A stretch of DNA of 59,989 nucleotides, from assembly GCA_016794985.1 (NCBI GenBank), contig JAEUIQ010000088.1, positions 1 through 59,989 of the forward strand, written 5' to 3'. Position 1 is the first letter of the stretch. Each line of letters starts with the position of its first letter. The DNA is from Planctomycetaceae bacterium. Lineage in GTDB: Bacteria > Planctomycetota > Planctomycetia > Pirellulales > Pirellulaceae. Positions 17,381-25,665 of this stretch are shown in pieces. The position numbers and the translations under genes were made by a program. The notes under the pieces are model-generated. The model was given only the letters and a program-made list of their open reading frames with translations, was not told where the DNA came from and made no database searches.

Positions 17381-18502
17381 CTACTCGAACTTGACTCCGT
17401 CGATCAGTATTTCACAGGGAATTCGCTTCTTGATTTTGGCGAGTATCTCTTTGACGGCCACCTGCTGTCGCTCTTCCAAGATCTCTTCGCGGATCTTGTC
17501 TTGGACTTCTGTAAAGGGAACCAACCCCGCCTCTTGCCTTTCGATGACTCGAATAATGTGAAAGCCCAAGTCCGATTCAATGATATCGCTCAAACGACCG
17601 ACCGGTTCGCTAAACACGCGATCCTCAAGCAAACGATTGGTTAAACTGTTCCGTTTGGTCCAATCGTTGTAGCCGCCTTGGGCCGCGAAGAAGTCATCGG
17701 AGTCACGTTTCGCCACGTCGGCGAATGGAGCACCGTAGATCACCTCGTTGCCCATGGCTACCAATTTGCGTTTGGCCTCGGCGCGATCCGGAGTCTTCGC
17801 GAAACTGACCATCAAGTGTTCCCACCGAACTTGGTTCTCGACGCGGTATTGATCTTGGTTCTTTTGGTATCGCTTCAACATTTCGTCGTAGGATACTTCG
17901 TTGTCCTCCTTTAGCTGCGACACGACCGCATACTTCGCGATTTCTTGCTCAACGATTTGTTCGCGCAGTGCTCGCCAACTGCTACCCAACGATCGCAAGC
18001 GAGCTTCCAACTCACTGAGATTGGTTGCTTGGTACTTCTTCAACAATTGGGGAAGCTGCTTGTCCTCGACTTGCTTGTACAGATCCTTTTTGATCTCGTC
18101 CAACTTCGTGCTGTCTGGTAATTGGAGAAGAGCTTCGTGGTACAACATCTTTCGCTCAATACTGCGCGGAAGCAGTTCTCGCATGCCTTGTTCGACCATT
18201 CGCTCCCGCACCGCTGGGGGAACATTTGCTCCCTGGGATTGGATTACTTCATTGATCATCAGCATTTGATCGGCGGCCAAAATCGGTTGGCCTGCGACAA
18301 TCGCCAAAACACGGCCCGGTTCAAAAGTCTCGCCGTTCTTCGTCGAGTCTGGTGTTTGAAACCCTGCCGGCTTGAGTTCCTGGGCCATGACGCGGTTGAA
18401 GTTGAAGTCGCCCATTGGGAAGCACCATAGGGGACATGCTAAGAAAATGCCTCGGATAAGCATCCTGTTCTCCGAATTCTTCCGTGAAGTGGCTCGATCC
18501 AT
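17381..18502 (-). CDS. Exported SurA-like peptidyl-prolyl isomerase (parvulin)
   Basis: A 373-residue protein with a chaperone-like helical N-terminal region (about 60-225) and one parvulin domain (about 245-345). The parvulin part shows WEHLMVSFAKTPDRAEAK, GAPFADVAKRDSDD, AQGGYNDW, EPVGRLSDIIESDLGFHIIRVIERQ and a final EEILEERQ helix, the pattern of SurA/PrsA-type foldases for exported proteins. The signal segment RGIFLACPLWCFPMG ends near VMAQE. If the long start at 18502 is right, the n-region is unusually long; an internal ATG at 18463 gives a more typical signal. The gene lies 18 bp behind mfd and is probably co-transcribed with it. Confidence 0.85.
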   Translation of the reverse strand: MDRATSRKNSENRMLIRGIFLACPLWCFPMGDFNFNRVMAQELKPAGFQTPDSTKNGETFEPGRVLAIVAGQPILAADQMLMINEVIQSQGANVPPAVRERMVEQGMRELLPRSIERKMLYHEALLQLPDSTKLDEIKKDLYKQVEDKQLPQLLKKYQATNLSELEARLRSLGSSWRALREQIVEQEIAKYAVVSQLKEDNEVSYDEMLKRYQKNQDQYRVENQVRWEHLMVSFAKTPDRAEAKRKLVAMGNEVIYGAPFADVAKRDSDDFFAAQGGYNDWTKRNSLTNRLLEDRVFSEPVGRLSDIIESDLGFHIIRVIERQEAGLVPFTEVQDKIREEILEERQQVAVKEILAKIKKRIPCEILIDGVKFE

Positions 18503-18520
18503 CCGCCCTAGAAGATAGCA

Positions 18521-21500
18521 TTATTGGGCGTCGGGTCGCAATATCTTTTTTGCTAGCTTCAAAAGCCGTTCCGGCGTCCAGTCGTAGCCGTCCTCGAGTG
18601 GCCAAAAGGCGCGGCCATCGTCTACGATTCGCAGACGGGACCGCTTCATCGAATACAGTTGCTGCATTCTAGCTCGATTGCGATACTCGAAAAACAACAA
18701 TTTCTCCGCCACGCCGACCGAACTGATCTCCCAGATGGCGGCGTCTAGTTTCAATTCCAATCGCTGAAAGAGATCGACCACTGGAGGCGGGAGGGGACCA
18801 AATCGGTCGATCAGTTCCTCCTGCATGTCGATAAGATGCTGGAAGGTTTCGACGCGAGCCAAACGCCGATAGATATCGATTTTTAATCGGCGGTCCTCGA
18901 CATAGTCATCCGGCAAAAATCCGCGTCCAGGAAGTCGAATATCGACATCGACGGCAATTGGAATCGGTTCTTTTTTCAGTTGACGCACGGCCCGTTCCAG
19001 CAACTGGCAATAAAGTTCGTAGCCGATCGCGGCGATATGTCCGCTCTGTTCGGTACCCAAGAGATTTCCGGCTCCGCGAATTTCCAAGTCTCGCATGGCG
19101 ATGTTGAAGCCGGCCCCCAATTCGCTGTAGTGTTGGATGGCTTGAAGCCGTTTGGAAGCGTTCGACTTGAGCCGAGTGTGCGGATCGATCAACAAATAGC
19201 AATACGCTTGGTGCTTGTACCTGCCAACACGACCGCGCAACTGGTGCAAGTCCGCCAGTCCATACTTATCGGCTTGATCGATGAAGATGGTATTGGCATT
19301 GGGAATATCGAGTCCGCTCTCGACAATGGTGGTTGCCAACAGCACATCATATTTTCCCGCCACGAATTCGGTCATGACGGTTTCCAATTCCTCCTCGTCC
19401 ATTTGGCCATGCCCAACCGCGAACTTGGCTTCGGGTACGATGTCTGCCAACCGGTCGCGGAGCGAGTAGATATCGCTAATGCGATTATGAATGAAGTACG
19501 CTTGCCCGCCACGATTGAGCTCGCGGAGGATCGACTCGCGAAACAACTCAGGTTGAAAACGAGTCAAGCGAGTTTCCACCGGCAATCGCTCTTGAGGCGG
19601 TGTTTCTAAATTCGAGATATTCCGGACGCCGACCAGAGAAAGGTGCAACGTTCGTGGGATCGGGGTGGCTGACAGGGTCAAGATGTCAACACTGCTCCGC
19701 ATAGTTTTCAAGCGTTCTTTCACGGCAACCCCGAACTTCTGCTCTTCATCGATGACCAGTAATCCAAGGTTCTGAAACTTGACATCTTTTCCCGCCAACC
19801 GGTGTGTCCCAATGCAGATATCGACACGACCTGACTTCAGACCCGCCAAGGTTTCCTTCTGCTCTTGCCGCGTGCAGAAGCGACTTAATTTGTGTATCTC
19901 CAAAGGAAACGACGCCATCCGCCGACGGAAAGATTGGTAATGCTGCTCTGCCAAAACGGTGGTTGGCACCATCAAAGCGACTTGATAGCCATTTTCCACC
20001 GCCTTGAATGCCGCCCGCATCGCGACTTCCGTCTTGCCAAACCCAACGTCGCCGCATAGCAGTCGATCCATTGGTCGATGGTCGTGCATGTCGCGCTTGA
20101 TATCGGCAATGGCCGTCAATTGATCGGGAGTCTCCTCGTAAGGAAAGGCCTGTTCAAATTCCAGCTGCCAATGCGTGTCTGGTCCAAACGTGATCCCTGG
20201 CATGGAGGCCCGTTGGGCTTGCGCTTGGAGCATCTCGGCAGCCATATCCTGAATGGCTTCTTCCGCCGCGGCTCGTTGTTTGATCCAAGCCTTGCCACCC
20301 AAACGTGCCAGCATCGGCGACTTTTTCGTTCCGCCGACGTACCTTTGCACCAAATCCATTCGGGTAGCGGGAACGTAGAGCTTCGTTCCACCATCGAATT
20401 CGATCGTCAAATGCTCCTGCTTGACGTTGTCTTTGTCTAGCAAAGCCAAGCCGCGAAATCGCCCAATGCCATGCGCCAGATGAACAACCAAGTCGCCTGC
20501 TTGCAAGTCCAAGAAACTGTCGATTCGGCGCCCCAACACGGCTCGTCCGCGGCCGCGTCGCAGTTCACCTCGTCGAAAAACTTCGTCGCAACTAACGATT
20601 GCCAGCCGATTATGAGTGTCGCGAAATCCCTGCGTGCAATCGCCAACTACCAAATGCACCTTGCCGTTCGCGGCGGCATTGGTACTCGAAACGATCTCGG
20701 TCAAACGCTCCAATTCACCTTCGATCGGTGTCAACAGATAAAGCTCGTGCTCCTTCGCCAACCGATCCAAATGCAAGCGCAGCTCTCCCAAGTCGCCTTG
20801 GAACGGTTCGAGCGGCTGGACGGGCAAAACGTACTGATTAGGAACATCATCCAGCGAATGTTCTTCAATGCTGGCCAGACAACAGCGGGCCATTCGACGC
20901 CGGACCTCGTCCCATGCTAGACTCGGGATCGGTGATTTGCCATAAACCTCATGACGCTTGCCCTCTTCTTGAGCCTCTTGCGGGTCGATCAAAAAGACGG
21001 CGGTTTCGGCCGGCAACAAGTCCAACAAACAGCTCTGGCCACTCGACTCCAATAATGGCAATTGCAGCAGCGCCGTTTCTTGTCGCTCCGTGCTGCGCTG
21101 CGTGGCGAGATCAAACTGCCGAATCGAATCAATGGTCTGATCAAACCATTCAATGCGAAATGGTCGCGTCGAGCTTGGTGGAAAGACATCCACGACGCCG
21201 CCACGCCGTGAAAACTCACCGGGATGTTCCACCAACGTTACCGGTTGAATCCCCCCGTCCGTCAGCCACTGACACAGTTCGTCCATGTCCACCTCCGAGT
21301 CGACATGAATGGTTCTCTGCCGAGCTTCGAGTTCTTCGAAAGAAGGGACGGTCTGCATCAGAGACGCGACGGATGCCAACAGTACTTCGTCCGATTTGCC
21401 CCGCGCGCGCAAACCTTGGCTGATTTGTAACCGATGCCCATAGGCCCAGTCACTCGGGATCTTCTCGGCCTGAGTCGCCTCAACTGTGGGAAATCGACTA

Positions 21501-21802
21501 ACTTGTTCTTCGGCCAAGCCAAACGTTAGCAACTCATCGGCCAACACGTCCATTTGTTTGTCGGTATCACAAACGACCAAGAACGGTTGCGTCTGTGCGG
21601 AAGACGAGGCCGACCAACGTAAGGTGGCAATCAGACTGGCGAGCGAAGACCCCCAAACATTTGCAAAACTTGGGCCCCGGCGATTCCACAGGTCCATGAC
21701 GGCCCGGCGGAACTCCGGTTGCTGAGCCCATTGCCGTAACGATTCGATCAATCGAGTTTTATTGATCGAGTGCGGAACCACCGGGAGTATCGAATTCGCC
21801 AC
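18521..21802 (-). CDS. mfd: Transcription-repair coupling factor
   Basis: A 1093-residue DNA translocase that removes RNA polymerase stalled at lesions and recruits the UvrA excision machinery. The N-terminal UvrB-like region includes GEFSRRGGVVDVFPPS (196-211). The RNA-polymerase-interacting CarD-like domain is around 430-490 (DLVVHLAHGIGRFRG). The helicase part has Walker A GDVGFGKT (584-591), the DEEQ box (685-688) and motif VI in QLRGRVGRYKHQAYCYLL. The TRCF C-terminal domain closes the protein. All expected modules are present and the length is normal. The parvulin gene follows immediately. Confidence 0.96.
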   Translation of the reverse strand: MANSILPVVPHSINKTRLIESLRQWAQQPEFRRAVMDLWNRRGPSFANVWGSSLASLIATLRWSASSSAQTQPFLVVCDTDKQMDVLADELLTFGLAEEQVSRFPTVEATQAEKIPSDWAYGHRLQISQGLRARGKSDEVLLASVASLMQTVPSFEELEARQRTIHVDSEVDMDELCQWLTDGGIQPVTLVEHPGEFSRRGGVVDVFPPSSTRPFRIEWFDQTIDSIRQFDLATQRSTERQETALLQLPLLESSGQSCLLDLLPAETAVFLIDPQEAQEEGKRHEVYGKSPIPSLAWDEVRRRMARCCLASIEEHSLDDVPNQYVLPVQPLEPFQGDLGELRLHLDRLAKEHELYLLTPIEGELERLTEIVSSTNAAANGKVHLVVGDCTQGFRDTHNRLAIVSCDEVFRRGELRRGRGRAVLGRRIDSFLDLQAGDLVVHLAHGIGRFRGLALLDKDNVKQEHLTIEFDGGTKLYVPATRMDLVQRYVGGTKKSPMLARLGGKAWIKQRAAAEEAIQDMAAEMLQAQAQRASMPGITFGPDTHWQLEFEQAFPYEETPDQLTAIADIKRDMHDHRPMDRLLCGDVGFGKTEVAMRAAFKAVENGYQVALMVPTTVLAEQHYQSFRRRMASFPLEIHKLSRFCTRQEQKETLAGLKSGRVDICIGTHRLAGKDVKFQNLGLLVIDEEQKFGVAVKERLKTMRSSVDILTLSATPIPRTLHLSLVGVRNISNLETPPQERLPVETRLTRFQPELFRESILRELNRGGQAYFIHNRISDIYSLRDRLADIVPEAKFAVGHGQMDEEELETVMTEFVAGKYDVLLATTIVESGLDIPNANTIFIDQADKYGLADLHQLRGRVGRYKHQAYCYLLIDPHTRLKSNASKRLQAIQHYSELGAGFNIAMRDLEIRGAGNLLGTEQSGHIAAIGYELYCQLLERAVRQLKKEPIPIAVDVDIRLPGRGFLPDDYVEDRRLKIDIYRRLARVETFQHLIDMQEELIDRFGPLPPPVVDLFQRLELKLDAAIWEISSVGVAEKLLFFEYRNRARMQQLYSMKRSRLRIVDDGRAFWPLEDGYDWTPERLLKLAKKILRPDAQ

Positions 21803-21808
21803 GAGCGA

Positions 21809-22201
21809 TTATTCTTCCGGTTTCACGCCAACGACTTTCAGTTGCTCAAATTTAGAGACAACAATCTGCGGCTTGTCCTTGAACAGTTCGACCTTGCCTT
21901 CAATTTGAACTTTCTTCTTCAAATAGTGCTTGGCTGGGTCGTCAATCTTGTTGTCTTGACAGGCCTTGATGCCCTCTTTCTTCAAAACCGCCGAGAAATT
22001 GCCCTCGGCTTTATGATCCTTTAAGGAATTCAGGAAACATAGTTCTTTGTCTTTCAGGAAGCTCGAACTTTCAACTTCCATTTCAACGATGACCGTTTTG
22101 TTGACGTGGTTCGCTGCTTCGGACGGCTTGATAACCGGTGGGGCTTCCGGTTCTTGAAACAACGTGCCAACAAACAGCAACAAGGCGCAGGTCAAGTTCA
22201 T
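21809..22201 (-). CDS. Small secreted OB-fold-like protein of unknown function
   Basis: A 130-residue protein with a short signal peptide (MNLTCALLLFVGTLFQ) and a beta-rich body. The segments HVNKTVIVEMEVESSSFLKDKELCFLNS and YLKKKVQIEGKVELFKDKPQIVV resemble the strand order of OB-fold (tRNA-anticodon-like, nucleotide-binding) domains often found in short exported proteins. No catalytic residues are evident, and the ligand is unknown. It is only 6 bp upstream of mfd on the same strand, so the two are probably transcribed together, although an exported OB-fold protein has no obvious link to DNA repair. Confidence 0.65.
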   Translation of the reverse strand: MNLTCALLLFVGTLFQEPEAPPVIKPSEAANHVNKTVIVEMEVESSSFLKDKELCFLNSLKDHKAEGNFSAVLKKEGIKACQDNKIDDPAKHYLKKKVQIEGKVELFKDKPQIVVSKFEQLKVVGVKPEE

Positions 22202-22717
22202 TTTCCGAGGTTCCTTTACAATGCTTTGAATTCACGGGCAGCAGTCGCCAGCCCAAGTCACTGGATATTGTCGAGAATTTCGCTCGCCTGACTAGTGCAT
22301 GGCGAACGCCGTGGTGGCAACCAAGTTACCATTTTCGTGTGCGACCCGCCCATCGGCAATCTCGTTCAAAGAACATACGGACGTCCACAAATTCGGGGCT
22401 CGGAGGCCCGTAAACCGCGGTCGTTTTGTAATGAAGCCGACGGCACGCGGAGTGGTGCCTGCGACCGAGTGGACCAGCGCTGAGAAGCGATTTCTCAATG
22501 CCTGCGTTCGGCCATTTTGTCGGCCTTTCTGGCCTCTTTTGGATGAGAGGTCATTCGAACTGGTGACTTCCGCCAGCCAGCCAGGGTAGTTGCGACCCCA
22601 TCGGGCTTCTGCCTTTCGGCAAAATGATGCTTCACAGCGTTGCCGGTTGGAAGGCGGCTTTCGCAAGCACGTCTTGGCTCGCCGCTCAATCAGATGTCGT
22701 GCGACCTATGGCAACGC
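22202..22717. other. Intergenic region with a degenerate hairpin repeat
   Basis: It lies between two minus-strand genes. A degenerate member of the MITE-like family occupies about 22475-22646. The remaining sequence shows no protein-like frame. Confidence 0.6.
22475..22646 (+). repeat. MITE-like hairpin repeat, copy F (degenerate)
   Basis: The right end, AAAATGATGCTTCACAGCG (from 22621) followed by TTGCCGG, matches the right end of copy D. The left end (CAGCGCTGAGAAGCGATTT) is weaker. The stem GGCC-TTTCT-GGCC and the following TTTTGGATGAG are kept, but the second and third stems are largely lost. The element lies upstream of the OB-fold gene. Confidence 0.55.
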
Positions 22718-23506
22718 CTATGCCGCGACGGAGGGGCTCTCGGGAAGCGGAGTTTTCTCAGCGATCAACCGCTCCATTTCTTGTTGGACCGGCCCGACTA
22801 ATGTGGAGTAAAGTTTGCTGATGATGTCGATCGTCGGCTTCCCATCCAATACTCGGTGGTCAAAGGTAAGAAGGATCCGAGCGATGCCGTTCCGCGGTGT
22901 CGGATCCACTCCGAGGCTGGTCGTATTCGGGCTCAACAACGAAGAGGCAAACGTGTTGTTGAATCCGGACAGGGTCATCCCGAAAGTTCCCATGTACGTT
23001 GGGCGTTGGGTTGGCCACGCCTCCATGAGTGACCACCATAAGAAGCGCCGCAGCGGACCTGGCAATGCGGCAAAGCGATCTTGATGGCGGAATTGTTTGA
23101 TCTCGCTAATCGGGGCCGTTTGAAAATAATCGATCTTTTCCTGGATCTGATGCAGACTCAGGTGATGTGGATTGCGAAACCGGGCGAAATACAAGCGAAC
23201 CTCGCCGTCATCCTCTCGCCCCACCGTTAACTGGGCCACGGACTCCTCGACTTGATACAGGTGCGGCCACGGGAACTTCCGATAGAACTGGCGCAATTCG
23301 GGAACCTGCTCCGAAACCAGGGCAAACGCCTTCATCATGATGGCATTCCAGGAAAGTTTCGGCTTGATTTGCTTCCGAAGTTTGTCAACCGCGGACACAT
23401 CCACGTCTCGATAGAACGACGCGATAGGCTGCGAACGAGCGATGCGAATAACATCGTCGACCAATCTCCGCCCATTGGATAGTGGGATCACTTTTCCCTT
23501 GCTCAT
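22718..23506 (-). CDS. Free-standing 2-oxoacid dehydrogenase E2-type acyltransferase domain
   Basis: A 262-residue protein that is essentially only the catalytic domain of dihydrolipoamide acyltransferases, a CAT-like trimer fold. The active-site motif is present as FDHRVLDGKP; its H and D correspond to HxxxDG. LSWNAIMMKAFALV and GTFGMTLSGFNNTFASSLLSP correspond to further core elements. There is no lipoyl domain, no peripheral-subunit-binding domain, and no E1 or E3 gene nearby. It therefore probably acts on another acyl carrier or small molecule rather than in a pyruvate dehydrogenase complex. ATG 23506 (MSKGKVIPLSN) is preferred over 23518. The C-terminal tail ends in a Pro/Ser-rich stretch. 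Confidence 0.72.
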   Translation of the reverse strand: MSKGKVIPLSNGRRLVDDVIRIARSQPIASFYRDVDVSAVDKLRKQIKPKLSWNAIMMKAFALVSEQVPELRQFYRKFPWPHLYQVEESVAQLTVGREDDGEVRLYFARFRNPHHLSLHQIQEKIDYFQTAPISEIKQFRHQDRFAALPGPLRRFLWWSLMEAWPTQRPTYMGTFGMTLSGFNNTFASSLLSPNTTSLGVDPTPRNGIARILLTFDHRVLDGKPTIDIISKLYSTLVGPVQQEMERLIAEKTPLPESPSVAA

Positions 23507-23779
23507 CGGTTGCCTCATGCTCTCGAATTGGGCGTTGGTTCAATCCGTGGGATTTTGCCAGTTTTCCCCTGTGCAGGCAACACCGAAACCAAGCCATTCC
23601 GGGGAAAGAACTAAATAAATTGCGACAAAATCGCCCGAAACTAGCCACACGACGTTATTTCCGCTTCGCTTCAACTCAATTTAGAGGGTATGTTCCCCAG
23701 TGCTCTGCCTTTGATCGCTCGGAGGCCAAGCAATGGGCCCGGTCCCATGTCCTTACAGGCAACGAAGCGGAGAAGTTTC

Positions 23780-24796
23780 ATGGCAGTCTTGGTAACGGGT
23801 GGTGCAGGTTATATCGGTTCTCATGCCGTGCTTATGTTGTTGGAACACGGTATCGATGTCGTCGTGGTCGATAATTTGGCCAATAGCAGCTCCGAGTCGC
23901 TGCGTCGCGTCGCTGAACTGGCAGGTCGCAGTCCCAAATTTCTCCAAGGAGACATCCGCGACCGGGAACTCTTGGACCAGATCTTTCGCGACTCCGAAAT
24001 CGAGAGCGTGATTCACTTCGCCGGACTAAAGTCCGTTGGCGAATCGGTCAGTATGCCTTTGGAATACTACGATAACAATGTCGTCGGAACGGTCCGCTTG
24101 CTTCAAGCGATGCATGCGGCAGGTGTCAAGCGTCTGGTGTTTAGCTCCTCAGCCACCGTCTACGGTGAACCGGCAACCGTTCCCATTCGCGAACACTTCC
24201 CGCTGTCCTATACCAATCCCTATGGCGCCACAAAACTGCATATCGAAGACATGCTGCGCGATCTCCATCGAGGCGATCCGAATTGGCGGATGGCGTTATT
24301 GCGCTACTTCAATCCAGTCGGTGCCCATCCCAGCGGCCGGATTGGCGAATCGCCCAATGGAATTCCCAATAACTTGATGCCATACGTCACTCAAGTTGCC
24401 GTTGGCAAGCGCGAGTTCTTAAGCGTGTTCGGATCGGATTACCCAACTCCAGACGGTACCGGTGTTCGCGACTACATTCATGTGCTGGACTTGGTCGAAG
24501 GTCATTTGGCAGCCCTTAAGACCTTGGAAAACCACTCCTTCATTACCTGCAATCTTGGAACCGGTGTCGGATACAGCGTACTCGAGATGGTCTCTGCTTT
24601 CGAGCGAACCACCGGACGAAAGGTTCCCTACAAACTTGTCGCACGTCGGCCGGGCGACGTGGCTGCCTGTTACGCAGACCCCACCTTGGCCGCGGAGTTG
24701 ATGGGGTGGCGTGCGAAGCGCGGCTTGGATGACATGTGCCGAGATCATGGGCGTTGGCAATTCGACAACCCCAATGGTTTTGAGTCCGCGAATTGA
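23780..24796 (+). CDS. galE: UDP-glucose 4-epimerase
   Basis: An NAD+-dependent SDR-family epimerase that interconverts UDP-glucose and UDP-galactose for galactose use and for polysaccharide precursors. The NAD-binding loop is VTGGAGYIGSH at the very start. The catalytic serine lies in FSSSATVYGEP, and the Y-x-x-x-K pair in NPYGATKLHIE. DGTGVRDYIHVLDLVEGH is the late family block. ATG 23780 gives 338 residues, the usual length for bacterial GalE. The longer frame from 23690 only adds unrelated sequence. GCGGAGAAG just upstream can serve as ribosome-binding site. It is transcribed alone, divergently from the acyltransferase gene. Confidence 0.94.
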   Translation: MAVLVTGGAGYIGSHAVLMLLEHGIDVVVVDNLANSSSESLRRVAELAGRSPKFLQGDIRDRELLDQIFRDSEIESVIHFAGLKSVGESVSMPLEYYDNNVVGTVRLLQAMHAAGVKRLVFSSSATVYGEPATVPIREHFPLSYTNPYGATKLHIEDMLRDLHRGDPNWRMALLRYFNPVGAHPSGRIGESPNGIPNNLMPYVTQVAVGKREFLSVFGSDYPTPDGTGVRDYIHVLDLVEGHLAALKTLENHSFITCNLGTGVGYSVLEMVSAFERTTGRKVPYKLVARRPGDVAACYADPTLAAELMGWRAKRGLDDMCRDHGRWQFDNPNGFESAN

Positions 24797-24933
24797 TCCA
24801 GGGTCTAACGGCGGACCTACCCTTGCTTTAAAGCTCTCTCAGCAGCCGAGAAGAACTCGCGCGCCGTCTGAACCGAGCGATACGCTTCGTCCATGTAGCC
24901 GTCCGCAGCGGCCGACCACACTCGATTCAAGAA

Positions 24934-25665
24934 TCATTCGCCGCTGGCGAATTCGCTCATGATTTCGCCAAAGCGCGATAAACCGAGCAAGCTCTTGATG
25001 ATCTCGCGCTGGTCCGCAAAGCTATTGCAATGCCGGACGCATCGATCGTCGATGAAGGCCACGACTTCCTCCGGGGCCATCTGTGGGAGTTCCTTCTCCA
25101 GTACGCCAACCTCGGCCAACAAATTCGCCAAAGCGGTGCGCAAAGGTTCCAAACTGGTGCCGCTGGACCCGCCTCCTCCGTTTGCATTGGGTTTTGTGCT
25201 TCTCAGTAGTGCCGCTCCAATACCCCCCACCAATAAGGCCGGAACATACACGTACCAATTGATCGTTGGCCAGAGCGATTCAATGCGGCTGGTTCGCAGT
25301 TGGATCAGACTCGCTTTATTCAACGACGGAACCACTACTTTAGGCTTGGTTTCTTCTTCAGCGGGAGTTGAGGCCGGCGCTTCTTCTGTGTCCTGCTCAG
25401 AAGTCGTCTGCTCTGAAGGTTCCACCGGCTTCGGAATCGAATCGAGGACTTTTACAAACTCGTCCGTTTCGAGTTCGGCCCAAGACTTTCCTGACACTTG
25501 ATTGGCTAGATCGCTGGCGACCGACGTTGTCGGCGATAATGCCAGTATCGCAGTTCGCTCGGCCTCCGGCAGCAAATCCAACTCGCGGCGCATCAACATG
25601 CCAACCGAACCCGTCAAAAAGCCTGCCCACAACAACACGTGTCCGAACATTCGTAAGCTGTTCAT
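24934..25665 (-). CDS. Two-span membrane protein coupled to the OPT transporter
   Basis: A 243-residue protein. It has an N-terminal hydrophobic helix (MFGHVLLWAGFLTGSVGMLM), an acidic, Pro/Thr/Glu-rich extracytoplasmic region (about 75-115), a second span (YVYVPALLVGGIGAALL), a glycine-rich linker, and a C-terminal helical cytoplasmic domain that includes GLSRFGEIMSEFASGE. I recognise no family. Its ATG overlaps the stop codon of the OPT gene by one base (TAATG), so it is likely translated with the transporter and may be an accessory subunit or regulator. This is inference from position only. Confidence 0.65.
   Translation of the reverse strand: MNSLRMFGHVLLWAGFLTGSVGMLMRRELDLLPEAERTAILALSPTTSVASDLANQVSGKSWAELETDEFVKVLDSIPKPVEPSEQTTSEQDTEEAPASTPAEEETKPKVVVPSLNKASLIQLRTSRIESLWPTINWYVYVPALLVGGIGAALLRSTKPNANGGGGSSGTSLEPLRTALANLLAEVGVLEKELPQMAPEEVVAFIDDRCVRHCNSFADQREIIKSLLGLSRFGEIMSEFASGE

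Noticed and set aside
16826..17561. Long plus- and minus-strand frames across the 33-bp repeats
   Set aside because: They arise because the repeat length is divisible by three; the translation is a monotonous 11-residue repeat and the frames overlap on both strands.
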